Origin: Campylobacter upsaliensis
Lineage (GTDB): Bacteria; Campylobacterota; Campylobacteria; Campylobacterales; Campylobacteraceae
Direction: 5' to 3'
DNA length: 64,000 nt
NCBI RefSeq assembly: GCF_900637395.1
Contig: NZ_LR134372.1
Location: 1,607,551 to 1,671,550, forward strand
Shown here one piece after another: positions 29,048 through 37,681 of the stretch (the first letter of the stretch is position 1; each line of letters starts with the position of its first letter). The notes below the pieces were generated by a model. The model was not told the DNA's origin. It ran no database searches and saw only the letters and a program-made list of their open reading frames with translations. The position numbers and the translations under genes are program-made.

Positions 29048-30058
29048 CTAAAATCCTAAATTTTCATCAAAATCAAACATTAAATTCATATTTTGCACCG
29101 CTTGCCCTGCCGCACCTTTGACCAAATTATCCAAAGCACCGATGATGATAAGTCTTTTTGTGCGTTTATCTATGCAAAAATTAATATCCATAAAATTACT
29201 ATGGCTTACAAAATGCGTTTGAGGGTAAATTTTACCGCTTAAAAGACGGATAAAGGGCTTATTTTGATAATATTTTTCATAAATTTTTCTTAACTCGCCC
29301 TCGTCTAAATCGCAGGCTAAATTTGCGTAAATACTTGCTAAAATCCCCCTTTGCATAGGGACAAGGTGCGGAGTGAATTGAATTTTTAGCTCCTCATTTG
29401 CTGCAAGGCTTAATTGCTCTTCAATCTCTGGTGTATGGCGATGTGAAGCAATAGCATAAGCCTTGAAATTTTCATTAACTTCACAAAATAAATTCTCTAT
29501 CTTAGCTCCGCGTCCAGCCCCACTTACTCCGCTTTTCGCATCGATGATAATGGAGCTTAAATCAATCACTTTTTCCTTCACCACAGGATAAAGACTAAGG
29601 ATAGAGCAAGTCGTATAACAGCCCGCATTTGCCACTAAACGCGTCTTTTTTATCTCCTCACAATAAAGCTCACTAAGCCCATAAACAGCCTCTTTGACAA
29701 GCTTTTCATTAGGGTGAGAAAAATGATAATAAAGCTCATAATTTCGCAAATTTTTCAAGCGAAAATCCGCACTCAAATCGATAATTTTCATACGCTTTAA
29801 TAAAGCATCATTAATAAAACTCGCACTAAATTCGTGCGGAGTCGCCATAAAAAGCACATCAAGCTCGACCTCACTTAAATCCTCGCTAGCAAATTGAAGA
29901 CTTAAATTTGAGTGCGGATAAAGGGCGTTGTAACTTTGTCCTACATTATTTTTTGAGCCTATGTAAGTAAGCTTTGTTTTGGGGTGTTTGGAGAGAATTT
30001 TCACAAGCTCATTACCCACATAGCCACTAGCACCTAAAATTCCTACCTTAAGTTCCAT
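29048..30058 (-). CDS. argC: N-acetyl-gamma-glutamyl-phosphate reductase
   Basis: NADPH-dependent reductase, third step of arginine synthesis, 336 residues. The N-terminal GASGYVGNELVKIL binds NADP, and NAGCYTT holds the catalytic Cys (about residue 148). HRHTPEIEEQL is the C-terminal conserved His region. It is the first gene of argC-GNAT-argB-argD, with a TATAAT box upstream. Confidence 0.96.
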   Translation of the reverse strand: MELKVGILGASGYVGNELVKILSKHPKTKLTYIGSKNNVGQSYNALYPHSNLSLQFASEDLSEVELDVLFMATPHEFSASFINDALLKRMKIIDLSADFRLKNLRNYELYYHFSHPNEKLVKEAVYGLSELYCEEIKKTRLVANAGCYTTCSILSLYPVVKEKVIDLSSIIIDAKSGVSGAGRGAKIENLFCEVNENFKAYAIASHRHTPEIEEQLSLAANEELKIQFTPHLVPMQRGILASIYANLACDLDEGELRKIYEKYYQNKPFIRLLSGKIYPQTHFVSHSNFMDINFCIDKRTKRLIIIGALDNLVKGAAGQAVQNMNLMFDFDENLGF

Positions 30059-30083
30059 TTTTTTCCTTAATTTTGAGATTTCG

Positions 30084-30089
30084 ATTATA
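30084..30089 (-). promoter_or_regulatory. -10 box of the arginine operon
   Basis: On the minus strand AATATAATCG gives a perfect TATAAT about 25 bases before the argC ATG, with A/T-rich sequence upstream. I see no convincing ArgR box. Confidence 0.55.
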
Positions 30090-30230
30090 TTATTTTAAAA
30101 TAAAAATTGATTTAAAAAATATTAAGAAAATTCTCATACGCCTAAATCCATACTCATAAGACTTTTAAATGTCATTTAACCTGCTTCACTTCACAAAAGC
30201 AACACGCCCCAAACTATCACCTACCAAAAC

Positions 30231-30245
30231 TCTGCATTATGCAGA
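30231..30245. repeat. Perfect 15-base palindrome between argC and the adenine methylase
   Basis: TCTGCATTATGCAGA is a perfect inverted repeat with seven-base arms about one central base. It lies about 45 bases beyond the methylase stop and about 145 bases before the argC -10. It could be an operator for argC or the stem of a weak terminator. The rest of 30059-30288 holds no gene. Confidence 0.5.
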
Positions 30246-30288
30246 AAAATGGTGTATTTGAATACTTATGGGTGCTTGAAAAATCAAA

Positions 30289-31377
30289 CTAAGCTTTTTT
30301 AACGATATAAAGCTGTTCTTTAATATGTATGGGACGATTTTTAAGATTGCGACTAGCTCTAAAAGCATTGTAATTTTGCTCTAAAATAAAGCATTTGCCA
30401 AGCTTTTGAAGTCTTTTTTCAAATTTCTCTTTTTTCACAAAACCCTCGCAATTATAAGAAAGCAAAATGATTTTAGCAGGGGTTTGAAAAATTAGCTCAA
30501 AAAGGGCTTCTTCGGCTTCTTTAGCTTTGTTATAAACGCTTCTATTCCAATCTTTTGGTATGCCGCTGATTTTAGAAAGCTCGGTAGGCTTTTTATAAGC
30601 GGCAAGAAGATTAAGCATAAAATAATTTGAGCCATAAGGGTGTTGATTATAAGGGGGGTCAAAATATGCTAAATCAAGCCTTTCAAGCTCCTTACTCAAA
30701 GCATTTGCATCCTTTTGCAAAACTTCAAATTCGCAATGAAAATTCGAAAAAACAGGCATTTTAAGACTCATCTTCCCCCTAATGCGTGAAAGAGCATTTT
30801 CTCCCACCCCACCAAATTTACCCACTCCGTTTTTATCCTTATAAAAGCCTTTAAAAACGCCACTTGTATTAGCGTGCACACTCGCTTCATAAAGCAAGGG
30901 TGCTAAGAAAAAATAGCGTAAATTCGTTGGAATTTCTTTTTCTATGGCTTGTCTTAAGCTGTCTAAATAAAGCGCATTTTCTCTAGTGTAAAAAACACGC
31001 TCATTTTTTTGGATATTTGCCTCATCTTTGGGAGCGTAAAGCTCACTGATAAAGCCATTTTGCAAAGGGGTGCTTAGGAGTTTTTGATGGAGAGTTTTTA
31101 GCGTTTTAAACTCATTTTGATTTAAATTTGCTAGATAACAAGAATTAATGATTTTAGAATAAAGCTCCAAATCATTTGCGATAATAAAGCTACTATGTGC
31201 CTTAGCAAAACGGCTCACTATACCTGAACCGCTAAACATATCCAAAAAGCTTAATTTTTCCTTTTTAAGCTCAAATTTAGCGTAATCAAAGCCTTGTTTT
31301 AAAAAGCCTAGTAAAGCTCTTTTATTACCCAAATAAGTGATGATTTGCTCTTTTAAAAAGGCGGGATTTTCTTGCAT
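30289..31377 (-). CDS. DNA N6-adenine methyltransferase (D12 class) paired with an EcoRI-like nuclease gene
   Basis: 362 residues. DMFSGSG (46-52) is the SAM-binding motif I and DPPYN (240-244) the catalytic motif IV, in the order of alpha-group (Dam/D12) enzymes. The frame is intact. It starts eight bases after the EcoRI-like gene and belongs to the unit thrS-infC-nuclease-methylase. C. jejuni has an adenine methylase (Cj0208) after infC, which I recall being linked to RAATTY methylation; that target would include the EcoRI site. Specificity here is not shown by the sequence. Confidence 0.85.
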   Translation of the reverse strand: MQENPAFLKEQIITYLGNKRALLGFLKQGFDYAKFELKKEKLSFLDMFSGSGIVSRFAKAHSSFIIANDLELYSKIINSCYLANLNQNEFKTLKTLHQKLLSTPLQNGFISELYAPKDEANIQKNERVFYTRENALYLDSLRQAIEKEIPTNLRYFFLAPLLYEASVHANTSGVFKGFYKDKNGVGKFGGVGENALSRIRGKMSLKMPVFSNFHCEFEVLQKDANALSKELERLDLAYFDPPYNQHPYGSNYFMLNLLAAYKKPTELSKISGIPKDWNRSVYNKAKEAEEALFELIFQTPAKIILLSYNCEGFVKKEKFEKRLQKLGKCFILEQNYNAFRASRNLKNRPIHIKEQLYIVKKA

Positions 31378-31384
31378 AATTTTC

Positions 31385-32109
31385 CTAAAAAATGTAATAT
31401 CTAAGGGAGGTTTCAGCTATCTCTTTGCAAATATGAAACATCTCATCCGCCTCCCATTTTTCTTCTCTAAAATACATACTCACAGGAGAAAAATAATTAA
31501 AATTACTATTGCCATCCGTTTTGAAAATGTAAGTTTTATTAAGATAGTAAAATTCGTTAAGGACATTGAGTTTTGCTAGCACCGTTTTTTCGCTGGGAGC
31601 AAAATCGCAACCCCAGCCAAAACACACAAAAGGCGTTATTTTTTCGTGATTAAGCATAGCTTTAATGCCTGTGAGATTTTTGCCTAATCTTTCTATAGCG
31701 TTATCTGTGGCTTGTTTTTTCCTGCCCTCTTTTGCTCTTTCATCATTTGTGCCTTGTCTTTTAGCTTCTGTGATGAGAAGCACCTTAGCAAAATTTGGCT
31801 CATCTTTTTTCTTTAAAAACAAAATTCCTCCATCAGGATAAATCGCCCTATCCATAAAACTCGTATCAAATTCAGCTCTAAGCTTAGAGGCTTTAATATT
31901 TTCTATCATAAAAGATAAATCAAGCTTTTTGGTAATTTCAAAATAATACTTGCCTTCTACAAAATTAGCTACCCTACCCCCGAAAATCGCTCCTCTAGGT
32001 ATTTTTTAGTTTTTCTCATAGCTAAATCTAAATTTAAATCATCATTTTTTGATTTTAAATTTTTCGCTTTATGCTGTTTAATGCTAGATCTTAAAGCTTC
32101 TCTAGGCAC
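31385..32109 (-). pseudogene. EcoRI-family restriction endonuclease, broken by a one-base frameshift
   Basis: The frame from 31909 down carries the EcoRI hallmark YPDGGI followed by LLITEAKRQG and NAIERLGKNLTGIKAM. The N-terminal part is in another frame: a GTG at 32107-32109, just past the infC stop, opens a frame starting MPREALRSSIKQHKAKN that stops at a TAG near 31974. Adding one G to the G5 run at about 31978-31982 joins both into a protein of about 241 residues. In the repaired protein the triad is Asp93, Glu115, Lys117, close to EcoRI's 91, 111, 113. It is either a true pseudogene, a switched-off gene, or a base-call error. Confidence 0.8.
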
Positions 32110-32110
32110 C

Positions 32111-32629
32111 CTAAGTCTTTTTCGGCGTTACAAGCATATTGACATAACGCCCCTCAAAAAGCGGCTCTTTATCGCGGTTTGCCTTATCCTCTATGCTTTG
32201 CCAAATTTTTTCAAGTAAAGCCACGCCCGCTTCAGGATTTGACATCTCACGCCCCTTTAAAAAGACGCGAAATTTCACATGCTTATCCTGTTCTAAAAAT
32301 TCCAAAGCGTGCTTAACCTTGTAGTTAATGTCATTTTGTGCGATTTTCACAGAAAGTTTAATTTCTTTGATATCAATAACTTTTTGTTTTTTCTTAGCTT
32401 CTTTTTGCTTTTTTTCTTGCTGGTAGCGGAATTTCCCATAATCCATAATTTTTGCCACAGGCGGCTTGGCATCAGGGGCTATTAAAACTAAATCAAGTCC
32501 CAAACGATTTGCAATGCCCAAAGCCTCGTCCGCACTGATAATCCCATAAACTTTACCATCATCGCCTATACAGCGAAGCTCGTCTGCTCTTATTTCTTCA
32601 TTAAGCAACACTTCTTTTTCCCTACTCAA
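32111..32629 (-). CDS. infC: Translation initiation factor IF-3
   Basis: Prevents premature subunit joining and checks initiator tRNA. It has 172 residues. The N-terminal domain includes [15 protein letters not shown] and [12 protein letters not shown], then a Lys-rich linker ([12 protein letters not shown]) and the C-terminal domain. The start is TTG (32627-32629), overlapping the thrS stop; rare starts are a known feature of infC. No rpmI/rplT follow directly. Confidence 0.96.
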   Translation of the reverse strand: MSREKEVLLNEEIRADELRCIGDDGKVYGIISADEALGIANRLGLDLVLIAPDAKPPVAKIMDYGKFRYQQEKKQKEAKKKQKVIDIKEIKLSVKIAQNDINYKVKHALEFLEQDKHVKFRVFLKGREMSNPEAGVALLEKIWQSIEDKANRDKEPLFEGRYVNMLVTPKKT

Positions 32630-34434
32630 AACGCAACCTCACTCATTTTCTCCTTCACTAAATTGATAAATTCATCTAAACTAAGACTTTTTTGCTCCTT
32701 AGCCCTCCTATCTCTTAAAGCCACAGCCCTATTTGACAGCTCCTCATCGCCCAAAACTAAAATCATCGGTAATTTTTGCTTTTCAGCGTTACGAATTTTT
32801 TTGCTTAAACTTTCATTTTTGTCGTAAATTTCACTATCCACGCCTAATTCTAAAAGCGTTCTTTGTATACCCTTAGCATAAGCTAAATGCACCTCACTAA
32901 TTGGCACTATACCCACTTGAGTCGGTGCGATGAAGAAAGGAAATTCTCCCGCACAATGCTCGGTTAAAATCCCCACAAATCTCTCAAAAGAGCCTAAAAT
33001 CGCACGGTGCAACATCACGGGGCGTTCTTTAGTATTCTCGCTTGTGGTGTATTCTAACGCAAAACGCTCAGGTAAATTAAAATCCACTTGTATCGTGCCA
33101 CACTGCCATTTACGCTTAAGAGCGTCTGTGATTTTAATGTCTATTTTAGGACCATAAAAAGCCCCACCCCCCTCGTCTATGCCATATTTTAAGCCCTGTT
33201 CGTCCAAAGCCTCTTTTAAAGCCTTAGTCGCTACTTCCCAAATCGCCTCCTCACCTATGGCTTTTTTTGGGCGGGTTGAAATTTCCATTTCATAGCTAAA
33301 ATCAAAAAGTTTCATCAAATGTTCCACAAAGGCTAAAATTTCAAGCACTTGTTCTTTAATCTGGCTTGGCATACAAAAAACATGTGCGTCATCTTGAGTG
33401 AATTCTCTCACCCTAAAAAGTCCGTGTAAAACTCCGCTTTTTTCGTGTCTATGCACCACGCCATATTCAAAAAATTTCAAAGGTAAATCGCGGTAACTTC
33501 TAAGTTCGCTTTGATAAATCTTAATGTGTCCTACGCAATTCATCGGCTTAATGCCATATTCTTGCTCATCAATGTTTGTGAAATACATATTTTCTTTATA
33601 ATTTGCGTAATGTCCGCTAATCTTCCACGCCTCCGCCTTCAAAAGCTCAGGTCCTCTTACAGGCTCATAGCCTCTTAAGCGGTGAATTTTATAAAGCATT
33701 TGCTCTAATTTTGAACGCAGTCTCGCTCCATTACTTAGCCACAAAGGCAAACCGCCACCAATTTGCTCATCAAAAGTGAAGAGTTTTAGCTCACTGCCTA
33801 GCTTTCTATGGTCTCTTTTTTTTGCTTCTTCGATGATGTGTAGGTATTCTTTTAAGCTTTCTTTATCGGCAAAGGCTGTGCCATAAATGCGTGTTAGCAT
33901 TTCTTTATTTTCATCACCGCCTAGATACGCCCCTGCAATGCGTGTGAGTTTAAAAAAACGCAAGAATTTCGTATTGGGTGCGTGAGGACCACGACATAAA
34001 TCCTCAAATTCTCCTTGCTTATAAATGCTCACTTCATCGCTTGGAATTTTTGCTAAAACTTCTTGTTTTAAATCATCGTCTTTAAATTTTTCAATCGCTT
34101 CTTTTTTACTTAAGGTGTATTTTTGAATTTCAAGCTTAGCTTCGACGAGCTCTTTCATCTTTTTTTCTATTCTTACTAAGTCTTCCTCGCCTAGCTTGGA
34201 ACTCACACGAAAATCATAATAAAATCCGTCCTCTATCACGGGTCCCACAAAAAATTTCGCCTCAGGATAAAGTGCCTTAATCGCTTGTGCCATTAAATGC
34301 GCACAAGAATGCCGAATGACTTCTAAAGCCTCCTTAGAATTGTCAAAATAAACCTTTTCAAAATCCAAATTTTTCACGCTTTGAGTGTCTATGAGAGTGT
34401 CTTTATCTTTGTAAGCTATACAAATTTTATCCAT
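32626..34434 (-). CDS. thrS: Threonine--tRNA ligase
   Basis: Class II aminoacyl-tRNA synthetase, 602 residues. The editing domain ([23 protein letters not shown]) is followed by the catalytic core with motif 2 ([14 protein letters not shown]), motif 3 ([13 protein letters not shown]) and a C-terminal anticodon-binding domain ([11 protein letters not shown]). The TGS domain found in many ThrRS is very short here. It overlaps infC by four bases. Confidence 0.96.
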   Translation of the reverse strand: MDKICIAYKDKDTLIDTQSVKNLDFEKVYFDNSKEALEVIRHSCAHLMAQAIKALYPEAKFFVGPVIEDGFYYDFRVSSKLGEEDLVRIEKKMKELVEAKLEIQKYTLSKKEAIEKFKDDDLKQEVLAKIPSDEVSIYKQGEFEDLCRGPHAPNTKFLRFFKLTRIAGAYLGGDENKEMLTRIYGTAFADKESLKEYLHIIEEAKKRDHRKLGSELKLFTFDEQIGGGLPLWLSNGARLRSKLEQMLYKIHRLRGYEPVRGPELLKAEAWKISGHYANYKENMYFTNIDEQEYGIKPMNCVGHIKIYQSELRSYRDLPLKFFEYGVVHRHEKSGVLHGLFRVREFTQDDAHVFCMPSQIKEQVLEILAFVEHLMKLFDFSYEMEISTRPKKAIGEEAIWEVATKALKEALDEQGLKYGIDEGGGAFYGPKIDIKITDALKRKWQCGTIQVDFNLPERFALEYTTSENTKERPVMLHRAILGSFERFVGILTEHCAGEFPFFIAPTQVGIVPISEVHLAYAKGIQRTLLELGVDSEIYDKNESLSKKIRNAEKQKLPMILVLGDEELSNRAVALRDRRAKEQKSLSLDEFINLVKEKMSEVAF

Positions 34435-34458
34435 TTGACTCCTTATAAAAATAGCGTA

Positions 34459-34464
34459 ATTCTA
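34459..34464 (-). promoter_or_regulatory. Possible -10 box of thrS-infC
   Basis: In the 59-base gap between thrS and the flagellin-like gene, the minus strand reads GAGTATAGAATTACG, with TAGAAT about 25 bases before the thrS ATG and AAGGAG before the start. There is no clear -35. Confidence 0.4.
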
Positions 34465-34493
34465 TACTCTTTCAACTTAAGCTCTTTTTAAAT

Positions 34494-36680
34494 TTATACC
34501 AATAGCGATAAGATATTTTCTTCCTTAACCTTCATCGCATTATAAAGCATAACGGAACTAAATTCTGTAAGAAGTTGTGATTTAGAAAAATTCGCACTCT
34601 CTGCGGCAAAATCCACATCTTTAAGTTGAGAAGCCGCTGCGGAAAGTGAAATTTCTGTGATACTAATATTATTAATGGTCGCATCAAGTTGTTGTTGCAC
34701 ACTGCCTAAATCCGAGCGAATAGAATCTAAATTTTCCAAAGCAGTGTCTGCTACATCCATTAAAGCCATCGCTTTTTTAAGATGTAAGCCCTCTCTACCA
34801 TCAATATAAGTATCAAAAATAGAATGGAAAAAGCCCAAAGCATTTTCTTGTGCCGAACTCATCAAGCCTTTCATATCCCTTAAAGATACATTTTCTTCCG
34901 CAAAGCCTGTCATTGAGGCATCAAAACCTAAGAGAGAATTAATCTCCACATTATTAAGTTTAACTTGCATTTGTATATCTTTAGGTCCTGAGCTTACAAG
35001 CTTAAGTCTACCGAAATTTTCATTAAAAGAAGTAAGTTTAGCGCCATCTGCATTTCTTTGTTTGCTACCACCGAAACCGAATTCTCCAGCTCCTCCAGTA
35101 TTTTGCTGTGGAGGATTTTGAGTGTTAGGATAATTATGTGTGCTTATACCGGTAATAGCCTCCACATCATCAGGCATAGTGAAACAAATGCGTTGTTGAT
35201 TAGGGTCATTGGGGTTTTCTTCTATAAAGGCTGTGATACCTGTTTTATGACTATCTTTATTAAAACAATCTACAAGATCTTGTAGATAATACTTCCCATC
35301 TGCCTTACCCTCTAAAATCGTCCTTTCCGTATAAACCTTAACGCCCGGTTGTCCTCTCTTAATTACCTGTATGGCTATACCATTGTATTCTGGGTGTGCA
35401 GTATTTGGCATACGCGTGATAAATTTATCTTTTGTTACCCAATCCCCACGCACAGTGGTAAGTGGCACGCCTAAATTAGGTGTAACTTGATTCCCGCTCA
35501 TATTGAGTCGCTTCGTAGGGTCTAAAGCCATAAAGAGTATAACTCCATCTTGGATTTTCGCGGAAACTCCTGTTTGTGGGGTAAGGGCATTGACATTAGA
35601 AACTAAAGCTTCTGGGGTGGCTGCTGGACCTACATTAATATCATTAATCTTAACGCCGTCTGCTGCGGTAATAGGCTTAAAATCTTCCAACTTCGCTTGA
35701 ACGCTTTGTCCATTTCTAAGATGTGCTAAACCAAAAAAGCCATTAGAGCTATCCTTTAGCACTATACCCCTACCATCAAGGGAATTTAGCTCCAAATTCC
35801 CCGCAGCATTGATACTCGCCTCCACACCTGTGGTAGTTTTAACAGCATTAATAGCTTGCACGAGAGCGCCGTTTTTATCATTATCCTGCACGGAGATAGA
35901 GCCGATTAAAGTGCCATTGATACTAAAATCCGCCCCGGTTTTACCTGCTGTGATATTGTCTGTTCCTACGGTGCGGACATCATAACTTGCTTTAATGCCT
36001 GTTTGAGTGCTAACATTATTTATTCTTTCCACTAAATCACCCAAGCCATAATTAAGCTTGGTGCCGATTTCCACGCCTGAAAAAGTGAAAGTTTTATTAT
36101 TAATAGTAGAATTGATTTTTACATCAATGCTACCATAATTACCTGCGACGATATTAGCACCTGTTTCAAAACGCGTATTGCCGACTTTAGAAGAAAGGGT
36201 TGAGCCTATACTCGCTCCAACGACTTGATTAGCTTGGGCGCCGATTTGAAATTTTTTATTGATAAAACCACCGCTTAAAAGCTGTATGCCATTGTAAGAA
36301 GTCGTGTTGGCAATGTTATCATAAGCTTCCAAAAGTCGGTTAATGTCCGCTTGTATCATTCTCCTTGTTTTAGCACTTTGTCCATCTTGTGCGGCTTGAG
36401 TTGCTTTAACCTTAATCATTTCCACGATTTTAATTTGCTCGTCCATAGCTTTGTCGGCTATTTGGAACATTGCTTTTGCATCATTGGCGTTGTTATTAGC
36501 CTGATTGAGAGTGTGAGAAGAGCTAAGAAGCTGGGAACTAATAGCACTTGAGGAGGCATCGTCTTTGGCAGAATTGATGCGTAAGCCTGAAGATAGGCGT
36601 TGCAAAGACGCTGAGAGAGCGCTGGAATTTGATTTAACACTGGTATAAGCACTAAGTGCTGCAATGTTAGTAATCCTCAT
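34494..36680 (-). CDS. Large flagellin-family protein
   Basis: 728 residues, longer than C. jejuni FlaA/FlaB (about 570). The N-terminal D0/D1 domain has SASLQRLSSGLRINSAKDDA and MIKVKATQAAQDGQSA. The C-terminal D1/D0 has LGSVQQQLDATINNI and ends MKVKEENILSLLV. A central 450-residue region is variable and Asn/Thr/Gly-rich, with repeated flagellin-IN-like stretches (TGVEASINAAGNLELNS), and would face outward. It differs from the FlgL sequence I recall. A sigma-28 promoter lies in front. It sits between uppP and thrS, which are adjacent in C. jejuni. Confidence 0.85.
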   Translation of the reverse strand: MRITNIAALSAYTSVKSNSSALSASLQRLSSGLRINSAKDDASSSAISSQLLSSSHTLNQANNNANDAKAMFQIADKAMDEQIKIVEMIKVKATQAAQDGQSAKTRRMIQADINRLLEAYDNIANTTSYNGIQLLSGGFINKKFQIGAQANQVVGASIGSTLSSKVGNTRFETGANIVAGNYGSIDVKINSTINNKTFTFSGVEIGTKLNYGLGDLVERINNVSTQTGIKASYDVRTVGTDNITAGKTGADFSINGTLIGSISVQDNDKNGALVQAINAVKTTTGVEASINAAGNLELNSLDGRGIVLKDSSNGFFGLAHLRNGQSVQAKLEDFKPITAADGVKINDINVGPAATPEALVSNVNALTPQTGVSAKIQDGVILFMALDPTKRLNMSGNQVTPNLGVPLTTVRGDWVTKDKFITRMPNTAHPEYNGIAIQVIKRGQPGVKVYTERTILEGKADGKYYLQDLVDCFNKDSHKTGITAFIEENPNDPNQQRICFTMPDDVEAITGISTHNYPNTQNPPQQNTGGAGEFGFGGSKQRNADGAKLTSFNENFGRLKLVSSGPKDIQMQVKLNNVEINSLLGFDASMTGFAEENVSLRDMKGLMSSAQENALGFFHSIFDTYIDGREGLHLKKAMALMDVADTALENLDSIRSDLGSVQQQLDATINNISITEISLSAAASQLKDVDFAAESANFSKSQLLTEFSSVMLYNAMKVKEENILSLLV

Positions 36681-36719
36681 ACTATATTTGTGTCCCGATT
36701 AGAAATTTCTGTAAAATCT

Positions 36720-36746
36720 ATATCGTTATTTTTTAAAAAAACTTGA
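36720..36746 (-). promoter_or_regulatory. Sigma-28 (FliA) promoter of the flagellin-like gene
   Basis: On the minus strand TCAAGT (36741-36746), a 15-base spacer, and CGATAT (36720-36725) match the Campylobacter FliA pattern (TTTAAGT-type -35, N15, CGATAT). The site is about 40 bases before the flagellin ATG, in the expected position. Confidence 0.75.
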
Positions 36747-36754
36747 GAATTGAA

Positions 36755-37549
36755 TTAAAAGTTTTGAGGTGAAAGTAAAGCCGTGCTATAAAGATAAAAG
36801 AAAACAAGCCCTAAAATAATACGATAAATCCCAAAAGGGATAAAGTCAAATTTCGCAATGAATTTAAGAAAAAATTTAATCACCAAAACCGCCACCACAA
36901 AAGCCACCACAAAGCCTATAAAAAGAGGCGTAAAAGAAGAGGCACTGCTTAAAATGCTTGGCTCTTTGTAAATGCTATAACAAGTTGCTATCATCATAGT
37001 CGGCACAGCAAGCAAAAAGCTAAATTCCGCCGCAACCTTGCGGTTAAGCCCTAGCAAAAGTCCGCCTATAATGCTAGCTCCGCTCCTTGAAGTGCCCGGA
37101 ATCATCGCTAAAGACTGGATTAGCCCTATACAAAAAGCTTGTTTAAAGCTCACTTCCTCCAAAGAATTCACCGCATAATTCTTCCCTTTGTGTAAAAGCT
37201 CAATCGCTATAAAAACCACCCCCCCTAAAATCAGCATAAAAACTACCACATAGCCATTAAACAAAAGCTCTAAATGCTTCGCCACAAAAAGCCCAATAAG
37301 CCCCGTAGGTAAAAAAGCAAAGGCTAATTTAAGCCACAAAACAAAGCTTTGCAAAAGCTTACGCCAAAAGACAAAAAGCACTGCTAAAATCGAACCAAGC
37401 TGGATAATAATGAGAAAAGACCGCCAAAAATCGTCCATTTTAATCCCTAAAATCGTCGTCCCTAAAATCATATGTCCCGTGCTAGAAATAGGCAAAAATT
37501 CCGTCAAACCCTCGATAATGCCAAGTATGAAAGCGTATAAATTTTCCAA
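36755..37549 (-). CDS. uppP: Undecaprenyl-diphosphatase (bacitracin resistance protein)
   Basis: Recycles the undecaprenyl carrier for peptidoglycan and surface-glycan synthesis. It has 264 residues, about eight membrane segments. The two family motifs [14 protein letters not shown] (about 14-27) and [10 protein letters not shown] contain the catalytic Glu, His and Arg residues. The start is TTG (37547-37549). It diverges from the OPT transporter gene. Confidence 0.95.
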   Translation of the reverse strand: MENLYAFILGIIEGLTEFLPISSTGHMILGTTILGIKMDDFWRSFLIIIQLGSILAVLFVFWRKLLQSFVLWLKLAFAFLPTGLIGLFVAKHLELLFNGYVVVFMLILGGVVFIAIELLHKGKNYAVNSLEEVSFKQAFCIGLIQSLAMIPGTSRSGASIIGGLLLGLNRKVAAEFSFLLAVPTMMIATCYSIYKEPSILSSASSFTPLFIGFVVAFVVAVLVIKFFLKFIAKFDFIPFGIYRIILGLVFFYLYSTALLSPQNF

Positions 37550-37681
37550 AGCTTACCCTTAAAATGATTTTGTCAAATCTTACTTTAAATTTACAAACGA
37601 AATTTAAAATTAACTTAATTTCATTAAATTTTAAGAACTTTTTATATATCTTTTTACCTTTATCAAAATATAAGGACTACT

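Noticed and set aside
34494..36680. Calling the flagellin-like gene flgL (hook-associated protein 3)
   Set aside because: Its N-terminus (LQRLSSGLRINSAKDDA, KVKATQAAQDGQ) is flagellin-like and differs from the Campylobacter FlgL start I remember; a sigma-28 promoter also fits a filament protein better.
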